Shown here in pieces: positions 1 through 9,630 of a stretch of DNA of 64,000 nt. The notes beneath the pieces were generated by a model. The model did no database searches. It was not told the origin of the DNA and worked only from the letters and a program-made list of their open reading frames with translations. The stretch's first letter is position 1. Each line of letters begins with the position of its first letter. The position numbers and the translations under genes are program-made. Source of the stretch: Cepaea nemoralis (Eukaryota > Mollusca > Gastropoda > Stylommatophora > Helicidae); NCBI GenBank assembly GCA_014155875.1, contig JACEFZ010018306.1, positions 78,501-142,500 on the forward strand. Direction: 5' to 3'.

Positions 1-976
1 ACAGGAAAATAGTGGATTGTCTGAGCCCTTTTCTGTCACCAATGGAGTGAAGCAAGGATGTGTCCTGGCACCAACACTGTTCAGCCTCTTGTTTTCAGCT
101 ACGTTAACGAATGCCTTCGAGAACAACGACGATGTGACAGACATCAACTACCCCATGGATGGAAAGTTGTTCAATCTCAGAAGGCTGAAAGTCAAAACCA
201 AAACTAACAGTGACACAGTCAGAGAACTGCTGTTTGCTGATGATTGCGCTCTACAGAGGTAGACATGCAACACAATGTTTCAGCTTTCTCATATTCATGT
301 GCCAACTTTGGGCTCAATATCAACTTGGAGAAGACTGTAGTTATGTACAAGCCAGCTCCAGGGGATAATCACAACGTGCCGAATATCAAGGTCAACGGTC
401 ATAGACTAAGTGTTGTGGACAAATTCACCTGTCTTTGCAGTACTGTGTCACAACCTGTTACAATTGATGACGAAGTGAATGCAAGAATCTCCAAGGACAG
501 CGCGGCCTTGGCAGACTGTACAAGAATGTATAGGACAGAAATGGAATAAGCCTGCAAACAAAGAAGAAAGTCTATAAAGCAGTTGTATTATACACACTGC
601 CATATGCTTGTGAAACATGGACTGTTTATCGGTGACATGTTAGGAAATTAAACCACTTCCACACAGACTGCCTTAGGAAGCTATTGAAGATTAAATGGCA
701 AGACAAGATCCCAGACATTGAAGGTGCAGAAAGATTTTCCATGCCTTGTATCTACACTCTACTAATGAAAAATGAGATTCGCTGTCCTGGTCACCTAACT
801 CGTATGCCAGTTCACAGGCTCCCTAAACAATTTTTTACGGCAAGCTGCGTTGTGGTAAACGCTCCCAAGGTGGCCAGAGGAAACGCTTTAAAGACACTCT
901 GAAAATCTCACTGAAAGCTTTTGGAATTCATCTTGACACCTGAGAGACTTCTGCTAAGGACCGTAATTCATGGCGT
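1..976 (+). pseudogene. Non-LTR retrotransposon RT fragment, copy A, 5' part
   Basis: This is a decayed reverse transcriptase of a non-LTR retrotransposon, of the type often annotated as CFDP2-like or RTE-like; the clade name is tentative. The frame starting near 17 carries the motif VTNGVKQGCVLAPTLFS (RT fingers/palm) and then LLFADDCAL, the FADD catalytic box, near 230-250. Compared with copy B (11952-13130), a deletion of about 10 bp just after FADD shifts the frame, so the rest runs in other frames (244-549, then 684-902). The last of these includes the conserved KIKWQDKIPD segment. The 5' end is cut by the window edge. The LINE reading continues after the insert at 977-1572. Confidence 0.88.
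965..976. repeat. Target-site duplication, left copy
   Basis: AATTCATGGCGT precedes the 596-bp insert and is repeated exactly at 1573-1584. Copy B of the LINE has a single related copy of this stretch near 12866-12877. Confidence 0.75.
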
Positions 977-1572
977 GAGTGGCACCTGGCAGTCTTGACA
1001 GACCAAAGTATGTGAATTGGAATTTGGCCAAAATTCCATCACAATGCCTGGGCAGAGCTTCAGAAATCACGTGTGCCCAAACGACATGTACTCTCTCTCG
1101 GCTTTGCCTCTTTTTACCCAGAGGAATGGATAACCAATACGTCTGGAACAAAGTAGACTGCAGACACTGGCGGCTCAGCGTCAAACCTTCGAGACCTCGC
1201 CTCCACGAGCGGGTGGCGAGTGGTGTCCAGACCTGGAACCAAAGGAACTCAACTTAGAGGTGTTCAGCCAAGTCCCACAGGTGAGGGTCTCGTACTTGCC
1301 ATACTTGTACTGGACCATAGGACGCGTACATCTGTCAATCACAAGTGACCGGACCTGTGTAAAGCGTGTACTACCGTCAGACTCCCCGCCTGACTCGTGT
1401 GGATCCCGCGACCACCGGGAAAAGGCCCGCCGGAGATATCGCTGGAGATATTGCTCGTCTGTTGCGGGTAACTGATACTGAATAAGTAAAGAAACGATAA
1501 AAGTAGTGATATTTCAATGAAGCTTGCGCTCCCACCTATGCTACACCTTTCATGTGTCTTCACAAAGTCGGA
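977..1572. mobile_element. 596-bp insertion of unknown type inside LINE copy A
   Basis: Copy B of the LINE is continuous at this position, while copy A is interrupted by 596 bp. The insert is flanked by identical 12-bp direct repeats AATTCATGGCGT (965-976 and 1573-1584), as expected of a target-site duplication. It has no poly-A, no TG...CA ends, no clear terminal inverted repeats and no recognisable protein. ORFs inside it are short on both strands. The length and TSD would fit a retroposed sequence, but I cannot assign a family. Confidence 0.7.
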
Positions 1573-1584
1573 AATTCATGGCGT
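1573..1584. repeat. Target-site duplication, right copy
   Basis: Exact repeat of 965-976, marking the right edge of the 596-bp insert. LINE copy A homology to copy B resumes here. Confidence 0.75.
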
Positions 1585-1830
1585 ACATCATTACATTAGG
1601 TTGCAGTCACTTGTGAAGCAACCAGGACTGGAAGAGCAATGAAGAAAAGGCTGGACAGAAAAACCACTGCAGGAGATCCTCCTTCTGAATGTCAAGCATT
1701 CTTTGCCCACATTGTCAAAGAACATTTCGAGCCAAAATAGACCTTATCAACCATCTTAGAACTCACGGTTTCATACTTTCAACCCAACTGGATGAATTGA
1801 ATGGGCATCATCATTCTTGATGGACAAACA
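1585..1830 (+). pseudogene. LINE copy A, 3' part with C2H2 zinc finger and 3' UTR
   Basis: This resumes the RT copy after the insert and aligns by eye with 12878-13130. Around 1698-1769 one frame reads CPHCQRTF followed by a spacer and HLRTH, a complete C-X2-C-X12-H-X3-H zinc finger, as found at the C-terminus of this LINE family. The 3' tail (TTGATGGACAAACAACAT, near 1815-1832) is shared with copy B. In copy B both zinc-binding cysteines are lost, so copy A keeps the more ancestral state here despite its other damage. Confidence 0.8.
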
Positions 1831-1886
1831 ACATACACAGAGGGAGAATGTCCGCTTATGGGTTTCGTGTACCGATATGCCCATGG

Positions 1887-1974
1887 ACATCATTGCTTGT
1901 TGTGGTATACTGTTAGTTGGTAACCAACTTGCATGACCAAAACCATTTGACTTGCTGTCTTCTAATAAAGTCTA
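1887..1974 (-). pseudogene. Short LINE RT tail fragment
   Basis: The sequence is a diverged duplicate of 8869-8955. On the minus strand it carries the remains of the VKWFGHA segment typical of LINE C-termini, with extra bases that break the frame. Only about 90 bp are left. It abuts the CR1/Jockey-like fragment that starts at about 1975. Confidence 0.55.
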
Positions 1975-2715
1975 GTGCGAGTGATCCAGTTAAAACTACA
2001 GACACTAGCCATAAATGGATCACCGCTCGAACTCCGCATGGGCACGTTACCTATAGTTAATGTGAATGAACATAAAACACTAGGTATTTTAATTGACAAC
2101 CATTTGAGCTGGAGCTCTCATGTTCACGTTCTTACCAAGAAAATAGCACAAAAAGTCTACCAACCTGCTAAACTTCAGCACTTGATGGGCGAAAGCACAC
2201 GAAAAATATTCTATACATGCTATATCCAATCACATCTCGATTACTGTTCCACAGTTTGGGATGGTTGCCCTAAATCTAATTTAAAACGACTATGTTCTCT
2301 ACAAAACCGCGTTATTCGTCTGGTTTCTGGCATAAAGCACGTAGAAAGTAATAATTTGTACAGTCATCTAAGACTTCTACCACTTCAAAAGCGCTTCCTT
2401 TTCAACAAAGCCAAATTAGGGAACACAATTATATCTCAAAATACCCCAGAGTATCTTATGCCGCTGATTCAGTCTAATGCAATGAACAGCAAGCGCCTAA
2501 ATTTTTTACATGTCTCAAAGCCTAGATTGGACCTATACAAAACATTGTCACCGTCCTAGATATCTAGGGGAATGAAACTCGGGCTCATACAGGCAACAAA
2601 CTCCGTTCAGATACAATCTAGCATCATTTATTTACATTATGTTACAGTAAGCTGGCGAAGCGAGTTTTCGCAAGCCAGCAATCCGCAAGTTGCGTATCAC
2701 AGGAGTTTACAATAA
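1975..2715 (+). pseudogene. CR1/Jockey-like RT C-terminal fragment
   Basis: An open frame of 194 codons (to 2559) covers the thumb and downstream part of a LINE reverse transcriptase: LGILIDNHLSWSSHV, then YIQSHLDYCSTVWDGCPKS, then LQNRVIRLVSG. These are hallmark blocks of CR1, L2 and Jockey-type ORF2 after the catalytic core. The frame stops at 2557-2559. Related coding-like sequence and a 3' tail with AATAAA continue to about 2715. No FADD box or endonuclease is present, so this is a 5'-truncated copy. It is a different family from copy A next to it. Confidence 0.85.
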
Positions 2716-4471
2716 ACATTATTATCACAACAACTCTATCAGCTATCTAACATATGCATAAGACCCCTAAATACACTTGGGTTTTAAGCTATCAAGTCCC
2801 CCTTAAGGTAAGCCCTGTTGCTTCCTCGATGTCCAGTCCGTGTCTGCCTTTCCACGCGTGTCGCAATCCGACACGGGTGGTAACTCTCTCCGAGTTTCTC
2901 GTGGACCCCGCAATCGGCGGGCCCCATCGGTGTCCACGGGGCTGTGGACACACTGACCGGTCCTTCGAGAAGGCTCTGGATTATTCGAGCCTTCGAGTGA
3001 CTCGGTTCTTTCCCTTTAGCTGGAGTTCTATCCCTTCTCCACTTTCTCTTAATTTTATGTCGGTACCGCCCTTATGTGAGACTGTGACAGGAGTCCCCCT
3101 CCCCCCTGCTTTGATGGGTTGTTATATGGTAATTAGTTCTGTACTAATTCTGTCACAGAATCACATAAAGTCGGTGTTTTTAGTTTGGTGGATAGTAACT
3201 TGGCAACCTACACATCTGCATCAAAACCTCATGTATTCTCCCATACAGCACTTCAAGATGATTGCTGAAGAGGTATCTCTCTTTATGTTCTTAAACATGC
3301 TTATCTGACCGAAGTTCCGTGACGTTTCCAGTTGTTTCTACAACCGCGCCCTTCTCAAGTAATCCATATGATACCAAGATATAAAACTCTGTGTAAGAGA
3401 GTTTTAACAAGACAAATGTCTTGGCTTATTTAAGTACACTTGCAAATCTTGTCCTGCGTGTGTATTTCGATACATTTTTACTTCCGTATGTTGTATGTTG
3501 CTGAATATGTAGTTATGCTGTTGTTTTAACCCATCTGACTACGTGTGTTCCTGTTGGCTTGCTAGTGTATTGACTGATATGTTGCTGTTTATAATAAAGT
3601 GACTGTGGTTTAATTGTTAGTGTTCAGTTTTGAGTTTGTATAAAGTGTGTGCTAACTGTGTGGTTTACTTCCAAAGCATCACGAGTTGGGATATCCTTTG
3701 TCATGAATTACCCAATGTGTGTAATGCATGATCGGGGCATTCCAAACAGTGGGGCTTAGATGTAGTGTATTAAATACTAAATATGTGTCAACAATTAGAC
3801 AGGTAATACATTTTTACCTGAAAGATGCAGACAAATTAAAATAAATACGTTTTGCGTACAATTTGTCCGCTCAGTATATCGCTCTCTCATTTAATTCATT
3901 CACTCTGTCATTCATACATCTTTCATACAAAATAGTATTTTGTTAAAATAGACAAATAAAGTTGAGGTAAGTCTTACTGCCCTTAGAAAAAATGGATTAG
4001 GCGATATGTTTCCTTTAAGGTAACAAGTACTTTTGGTACTTGTAATCAAAAAATGGTTTATAATTTAAATAGGAAAATTGCATAGGAAGAATATTTCACC
4101 TATGAGTGAAAAATATACAAGTTAAATGTTGACATATTTTATATATAATCAAATACAAGTGTAATACATATTAACTAATAGTAAATTAATTAACTCCAAC
4201 GACGATGTTTGTGTTGTCTTTCTGTTGTCCGTGTGTCGTGCCATTAATGTTAACAGTTCATATAGCTGTCCCTTGCATGTTGTAATAGACGTAGTTCCAT
4301 TCCGGTTGTTTGCGAAGTTTCTTTGCAATAGCGAGTATGCAGTGTTCTTAATCGTTACACGATGAATGTCAGTTCACTGGTTGAAATCACTTCACAGATA
4401 TTCTATATATCGCTCGGATTGTTTGTAAAGCCTTAACACTTGGTAATATGGCTTAATACAACATAGGGTTC
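2716..4471. other. Mostly non-coding stretch
   Basis: I recognise no gene here. An open frame at 2754-3308 is not protein-like and covers the GC-rich hairpin patch. From about 3350 the sequence is AT-rich and featureless by eye. It lies downstream, in minus-strand sense, of the Gmr1-like element 1, so part of it may be that element's 3' LTR, but I could not find a matching partner at the other end. Confidence 0.5.
2852..2994. repeat. Cluster of three hairpins
   Basis: Three inverted repeats lie within 143 bp. At 2852-2880, 12-base arms pair at 11 positions around a 5-nt loop (core CGTGTCG and CGACACG). At 2930-2951, GTGTCCAC and GTGGACAC pair around 6 nt. At 2969-2994, GAAGGCTC and GAGCCTTC pair around 10 nt. 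The patch is GC-rich compared with its AT-rich surroundings. Confidence 0.7.
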
Positions 4472-4563
4472 TCAAAGTTTCATGTTCGTGAGTGTTACAA
4501 GCAGATCATTCACTTGGTTCAAGTTTCATGTTTGTGAGTGTTATAAGTAAACTATTCACTTGG
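4472..4563. repeat. Tandem duplication of about 46 bp
   Basis: Two adjacent units (4472-4517 and 4518-4563) share AAGTTTCATGTT(C/T)GTGAGTG and end in ATTCACTTGG. The few substitutions suggest an old local duplication just 3' of the Gmr1-like element 1 pol gene. Confidence 0.75.
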
Positions 4564-4675
4564 GCGTTGATACTTCTGAATGAAAGTTCTATAGTAGGTG
4601 TACATGTACACTGTTCTATGCAACAGACTAAAATATCACAGCTTATTGTATGACGAATAATTAATGTGCATAGTG

Positions 4676-5230
4676 TTAGTGTGCTGGTGCATTAGTTTGC
4701 CGTGATAAAAGGTCAGCAATAATGTTATCAGTACCCTTGATATGGCGGATTTCAAAGTCAAAATCCTGAAGAAGAAGACACAATCTTGCCAATCGATGGT
4801 TCTTTGGAACACCTTGTTTAAGTACCAGCAGTGGCGAATTATCGGTTAAAACAACAAAATGCGAACCTAAAAGGAACTTAGATAAGCGACGCATACAAAA
4901 AAGTAGACTTAATGCCTCCAACTCAACTGTGGCATAATGGATTTCTGCCTTTTTCAGCTTGCGGCTGACATAGAGTATTGGATGTCTCACGCCTTGATAT
5001 TCTTGCATCAGGCATCCTCCAATTGCGATAGCACTCGAATCTGTGGTCAGAATAAAGGGTATATCTATGTTTGGTAATCTTAATACGGGTGGGTTAGAAA
5101 AAATTGATTTCAATTTGCACATTACATCCTCTAAGCGGATACTCTTACAAAATTTTTCTGGATGATCTTTTGTCAACAGATTAGAAAAAAACTGATGTGA
5201 GTTCCGCCCAGTTTGGTATAAACTTGGCAT
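4676..5230 (-). pseudogene. RNase H domain of Gmr1-like element 1
   Basis: This is the C-terminal end of pol. The frame shows FILTTDSSAIAIGG (first catalytic Asp of RNase H), then the ATVELEALSLLF block with the Glu, LTDNSPLLVL with the second Asp, and HIKGTDNIIADLLSRQ with the last Asp. It ends in TAA at 4676-4678. Its frame differs from that of the RT. A single frameshift near 5190 joins the two, because both frames show the same AKFIPNWAEL region and only one continues into RNase H. No integrase follows. Confidence 0.9.
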
Positions 5231-6110
5231 AATAGTTTATGAGACCCAACAGGCTTCTGACCTGTTTCTTTGTAGTTGGAACTTGTAGGTTGAGAATTTT
5301 TGATACGATTCTATCATCTGTCAATAGTTTGCCTTCGGAAATCCTATGACCTATGAAGTCTATCTGTTTATAACCTATTTCAACCTTGGAAGGTTTGATA
5401 GTAAGTCCAAAAAGAAAGATTTGGTTAAAGACTTGTTGGAGTGTAAGTATGTGAGAAGTCATGTCTGAAGAATGGACACATATATCATCAATATATGATT
5501 GCACGTCTTTGATGCCGTGCAATAACAGTCTAGTTAACCTGACAAATGTGGCGGGAGCGTTCTTCAAACCAAACGGAAGATATCTCCATTCGTACAGCCC
5601 AAGCGGTGTAGCGAATGCTGTTATATGCCTTGCAGAGGGAGATAGTGGTACTTGCCAGTAACCTCTAGCTAAATCAAGTTTAGAAAAGAAGGTTGATTGA
5701 GACATATTCAAAATGAGGTCTTCACAGCTGTACATTGGCTCAGCATCTGTCGTGGTTATATTATTTAATTTCCTGTAATCTGTGCATAGACGAATGGTTT
5801 GGTCCTTCTTTTTCACCAGAACAATTGGCGAAGAGTACTGGGACACAGATTTCTGTATTATTTTATTTTTTTCTAAGTCCAAAATTTCTTTATCTAAATT
5901 TGCCCTATAATGTAAAGGAATTGAATATGGTCTACATTTGATAGGTGTTAGATCTGTCAAAACAATTGAATGTGTTATTTTGTCAGTCTGTCCAGGTTTG
6001 TTGGAGAAGATAGTTTTATAGTCGTTAAGAAGAGACAAAATGTCTTGTCGCTGCTGTTGTGTCAAAGTGTCAGAGATTTGTATGTCTTTCATTGTACTGT
6101 CGTCGTTCAT
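5181..6110 (-). pseudogene. Reverse transcriptase of Gmr1-like element 1
   Basis: A 309-codon open frame covers a near-complete Gypsy RT. It contains the PIVLVKKKDQTIRLCTDYRK block, FSKLDLARGYWQVPL with the first catalytic Asp, the LPFGLKNAPATF block and SYIDDICVHS, the YIDD catalytic box. Residues 1-60 are an N-terminal linker that continues upstream into an acidic spacer (about 6110-6450) connecting to the integrase C-terminus. The reading frame breaks at about 5190 before RNase H. Confidence 0.93.
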
Positions 6111-6457
6111 GATTGGTACTGGGATTTTCCGTATTTCTACGTCCGCCTGATTTATTACTGACGCTACTGTTTGTAAATTGTCTTCAATGTCATTGTCGTC
6201 GTCGTCGAGACTAATAATTGCTAATGTGTCGTTAAATTGGTCGTACTTGTCGTTATCACATATTGTCGGTACTGTGAATATGTTTTTCGTCGTCTTCGTT
6301 GTGACAAGAATGAGTCGTTAATGATGTTTCGTTTAGATCTTCGTTTGTCGTGGTGTCAATCAGTCGGGTAGTTGTGGTTTCGTTTCTGTTGTCATTCTTG
6401 TCAGTTTGATTATTGTCATCTGTTATCTGCGTCTGCCTGTTCGTGTCACTGTCATTT

Positions 6458-6751
6458 CTAGAATAGTACGGTTTTAAACAAATTTACATGGGATATTTTC
6501 AACTTTCCATTCAAAGAAATTTCGTAGTCAACTTCCGAAATCTTTCTTACAACTTTAAATGGACCCTGCCAAGAGGTTGATAGTAAATCTCTCTTGTCAG
6601 GTAGTAATAATAAAATATCCTGATTTGGTTGTAATACAATCGTTTTTGTCCCTTTGTTGGCGTACTGCCTGTACCTAAAACATTTCTCCTGTAATGATGT
6701 TCTGGCCAGTATACAGGATCTAATGATTTTGTCTCTGGTGTCAGTGACCAA
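6458..6751 (-). pseudogene. Integrase C-terminal (GPY/F) module, element 1
   Basis: The frame carries LLLLPDKRDLLSTSWQGPF followed by VVRKISEVDYEI and HVNLFK. This is the GPY/F-type C-terminal module of Ty3/Gypsy integrases. It sits directly upstream, in minus-strand sense, of the RT, which fixes the integrase-before-RT order. It is separated by a frame break from the integrase core at 6796-7029. Confidence 0.85.
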
Positions 6752-6795
6752 ATCATAGGTGGAAACTGGTAATTGGGTGTTTCCGGGTTGTGATA

Positions 6796-7529
6796 TTATA
6801 TCTTTGTAATCGTGAGAGGTCCTCTTGGGTTCGCTCCATATATCAATTCAAACGGAGAGAACCCCGTGCTTGATTGTGGGACTTCTCTGTATGCGAACAG
6901 CACCGTTGGGAGAAGTATATCCCAATTGGCTGGATTTTCAGCTGTCACTTTGGATAACATATGTTTTAGATCCCCATTTAATTTTTCGCAAATTCCATTT
7001 GCGGCCGGGAATAGGGACTTGTAAAACATTGTTTTATGCCTAGTAACTTAGTTACCGATTGGGTAGCATTAGATATGAATTGCGTTCCTCTATCCGATAT
7101 TATCTTCTCCGGAAAGCCAAAACGGGAGAATATCTGTAATAATACGTCCGTCACATCTTTAGAGGAGATAGATTTTAATGGAATCATTTCTGCCCACCTT
7201 GAACACAAATCAGCGAGTGTAAAAATGTATCTATTTCCTTTGTTTGAGATGTGGTTCAAAGGACCCACTAAATCAACCGCTACGATTTGAAATGGTCTCG
7301 AGGCAGTTGTGGTTGATTGAATTTCTGCCGTACAGTTTTTGCCTTTCTTAATTAGTTTTTGACAGGTATCACATGATTTACAATGAGTTTTTATGTCTTG
7401 GCAAAATTTAGGCCAATAAAATTGGCTCAGGACTCTGGCCCTGGTTTTTTCATAACCCATATGACCTCCGAAAGGTGAGTCATAGGCTATATGAAGCACT
7501 TTCTCACGATGTGACTGAGGTAGAACCAC
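6796..7529 (-). pseudogene. Integrase HHCC and catalytic core, element 1
   Basis: Two overlapping frames (7529-6978 and 7029-6796) make up the integrase. The first holds the zinc-binding HHCC region (GGHMGYEKTRARV, then CKSCDTC) and two catalytic Asp residues in VAVDLVGPL and IISDRGTQF. The second holds the catalytic Glu in NGICEKLNGDLKHML and the LPTVLFAYREVPQSSTGFSP block. A frameshift near 7000 separates D2 from E. All three DDE residues are still visible, but not in one frame. Confidence 0.9.
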
Positions 7530-7674
7530 TTGCTGTATCGTGGTTTGATCTCTGGTATATAATCTCGTTAGAACATTGGTATTTAGTCTGAATGTCCAAG
7601 AAGCGTTTTCGTTAATTTTGGTTTCAATCCTACTAGTCGAAAGTATTGCGAAAGTGTTGGATCTGTTGTTTGTT

Positions 7675-8308
7675 CTACCATAAACTCGGTGGTGGTAATA
7701 TTGGGTGAAATGATTTGTAGCGACTCCTGAAGTTGGTCGTTACAGGCTCAATATTTTGTGGATCGATGGCGTCCTCAGTTCGAGGTGTTGTTTCGATGGT
7801 GTCATTGAAAGATTCAACCGCGCCTGTGTTCTGCACCTCTGTGAATTCGTTTCGAATTCCGTCATCGATTGTCTCCCTTGTGCTTTTGGCAGTTTGAGAC
7901 ATGCAAGCGAGGTTTTTCATTTTGGAGTCGCTGTTCGGTTTTAGTATACCGTTTTTCTGTTCCCATTCTCTGATTTCATTTTCAGAGCAGGATCTTATGT
8001 TAGGAAGATTCCCACGGATAATTTCAGCGGCAGGATTTTCTAGTACTGCACATAGCACTTGTCCTGATATGAAAGGGTGTCCGAATTTCGGCAAGTGCTA
8101 GGGGGTATCTTTCGATAGTGCCTGCGAATGTGCGACACGTTACGTATTTGTGTGTGTAGTCTTTGTCATTAACTAATGTTCTTTTAATTCCACAAAGAGT
8201 CGCGCCGCTATCTCGTATTAGTGTACATTGTTTGTTATTCACAAAACCTGTTGCAAAACTTAACTTGGCTGTTGGTGTTAAGGCTGCGTTGGCCATTTCG
8301 TTAGACAC
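7675..8308 (-). pseudogene. Aspartic protease region, element 1
   Basis: The frame 8308-8024 carries TLIRDSGATLCGI, with DSGAT as the aspartic protease active site. The frame 8094-7675 continues the protease C-terminal part, reading QVLCAVLENPAAEIIRG, and then a low-complexity linker towards integrase. The two frames overlap by 71 bp, so a frameshift lies near 8050. No integrase zinc finger appears before 7529. Confidence 0.75.
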
Positions 8309-8469
8309 TGGGATTGTGTGGCCGCATAATAAAGTTGTATCAAGCTGAAACTTTCTGCAGGTGTTACATGTGTTATCAGTGATGGTGTAATTATTTCTAC
8401 TGCATTACCTAACTCACTCGCAATTTCATTCTGGATGTCGCATTCGTTCTGTTGTTCAGGTTCTTCATC

Positions 8470-8785
8470 TGAAGAATGTGTCTATTAATGCGGCATTGGC
8501 CTGCTTCATCATCTTTCTTCCATCACAACGTTCTGAATAATGCCCATAACTCGAACCAAAAAAAACATTTAACCGCTCTCTGATATGCGTTCCTTTTGTT
8601 CTTTTGTTTTTCCACTACCATTTGGAGATTAATGTGGATATTCGGTGATTTGTCACACGTCGCGTACTGTTCGTGTGTCAGATGACAATACTGACACATG
8701 ACTGGTTTTGTGAACTTAGAGCGTTGTTTGAACCTATTTTCATTCGGTTTTGAATATTTGGTGTTTGTAACCGCTGCTGGGCTTC
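8470..8785 (-). pseudogene. Gag nucleocapsid remnant with zinc knuckles, element 1
   Basis: Minus-strand translation near 8700-8650 gives PVMCQYCHLTHEQYATCDK, a CCHC-like motif with unusual spacing (C-X2-C-X3-H-X5-C). About 60 residues further, after a frameshift in the A-run at 8560-8567, GSSYGHYSERCDGRKMM looks like the second half of another knuckle. Gag sequence upstream is missing, because a LINE fragment begins at about 8785. There is no intact start codon. Confidence 0.6.
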
Positions 8786-8957
8786 ATGTATCGATATTCC
8801 AATGGACCCTTATTCCCTGCGTCCATCGTTTACGTGGTCGGCCTCTTCCTCTGCTTCCCTCTGGTCTGTACATCATTGCTTGTTGTGGTATACTCAAAAT
8901 TGGTAACCTACTTGCATGGCCAAACCATTTGACCTTCTAATAAAATCTAGTGCAGCT
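8785..8957 (-). pseudogene. LINE RT C-terminal fragment
   Basis: On the minus strand, the frame beginning after a TAG near 8946 reads KVKWFGHASRLP, then MMYRPEGSRGRGRPRKRW. The WFGH and RGRPRKRW blocks are typical of the C-terminus of several LINE ORF2 proteins. A related fragment lies at 1887-1974. It abuts the truncated gag of element 1 and probably marks the breakpoint that removed the element's 5' end. Confidence 0.75.
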
Positions 8958-9630
8958 ATAACCCTCACTGTTCTTCCTTTCACTGCCCTCATATCACTCA
9001 ATAAATGCACAGACCCTCTCCGAACCTTTCCAGCTTCTGTGCCAGCAGTTTTGTGTTAGTCTATTCTTTAACATTTGGGGCAACTGATATATCGTTGTAC
9101 ATATTCCGCCTTTTCCCTGGGGAACTGGTCCCTTTCTGTGACCTAAGACGTAGGCTGTTTACGTTTTTAGTTTGGATAGGTTCTACTACCACTGGCCTTT
9201 CACGGGAAATCCTGGGTGAATACTCTGATTCTCCCTGGTACGCCAAATACTCGCCTGTTATCCAGATGTTTGTAATACATGAAATTCTTTAGGTCGATGG
9301 CCGACAACCTAACACACTGTCGTGATATGTGTGACACGCGGAAATATTTTTAATGGCACGCCCTGCGAACTGAAATACAGAATATGATCGCATAAATATT
9401 TATTCTTTAACTAAACTGAGGCATACACTGTTGTTAAAGTTATTCATGTGTCCACATTCCTTCAACACGAAAGTTAGTAGATATTAGAGATAATAATGTA
9501 TCATATGATGCAAACTAGAGGTAATAATGTGTGATATGGTGCAAACTAACTGAGTGTGTATGGGGCACCAATGGCAGGCCTTGACGAAGTACTGTTTATG
9601 TCAAATCATTACCCTCTCTACAGACCATAC
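8958..9630. other. No gene recognised
   Basis: Moderately AT-rich sequence between a LINE fragment and the 54-bp minisatellite. Short open frames on both strands (for example 9005-9292) show no motif I recognise. It may still include 5' LINE sequence belonging to the 8785-8957 fragment. Confidence 0.4.

Larger units (their letters stand above)
4676..8790 (-). mobile_element. Gmr1-like Ty3/Gypsy element 1, truncated and frame-broken
   Basis: Read on the minus strand, the domains come in the order gag zinc knuckles (about 8740-8470), protease (8308-about 7950), integrase (7529-6458), RT (6110-5181), RNase H (5230-4676). Ordinary Gypsy elements have integrase last. Integrase before RT is the Ty1/copia-like order known for the Gmr1-like branch of Ty3/Gypsy. 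The RT sequence itself is plainly Gypsy type. The 5' side ends against a LINE fragment at about 8785, and no LTR pair was found, so this is an incomplete copy. Confidence 0.85.

Noticed and set aside
2754..3308. 184-codon frame
   Set aside because: No domain, not protein-like, covers the hairpin cluster and lies in non-coding surroundings.
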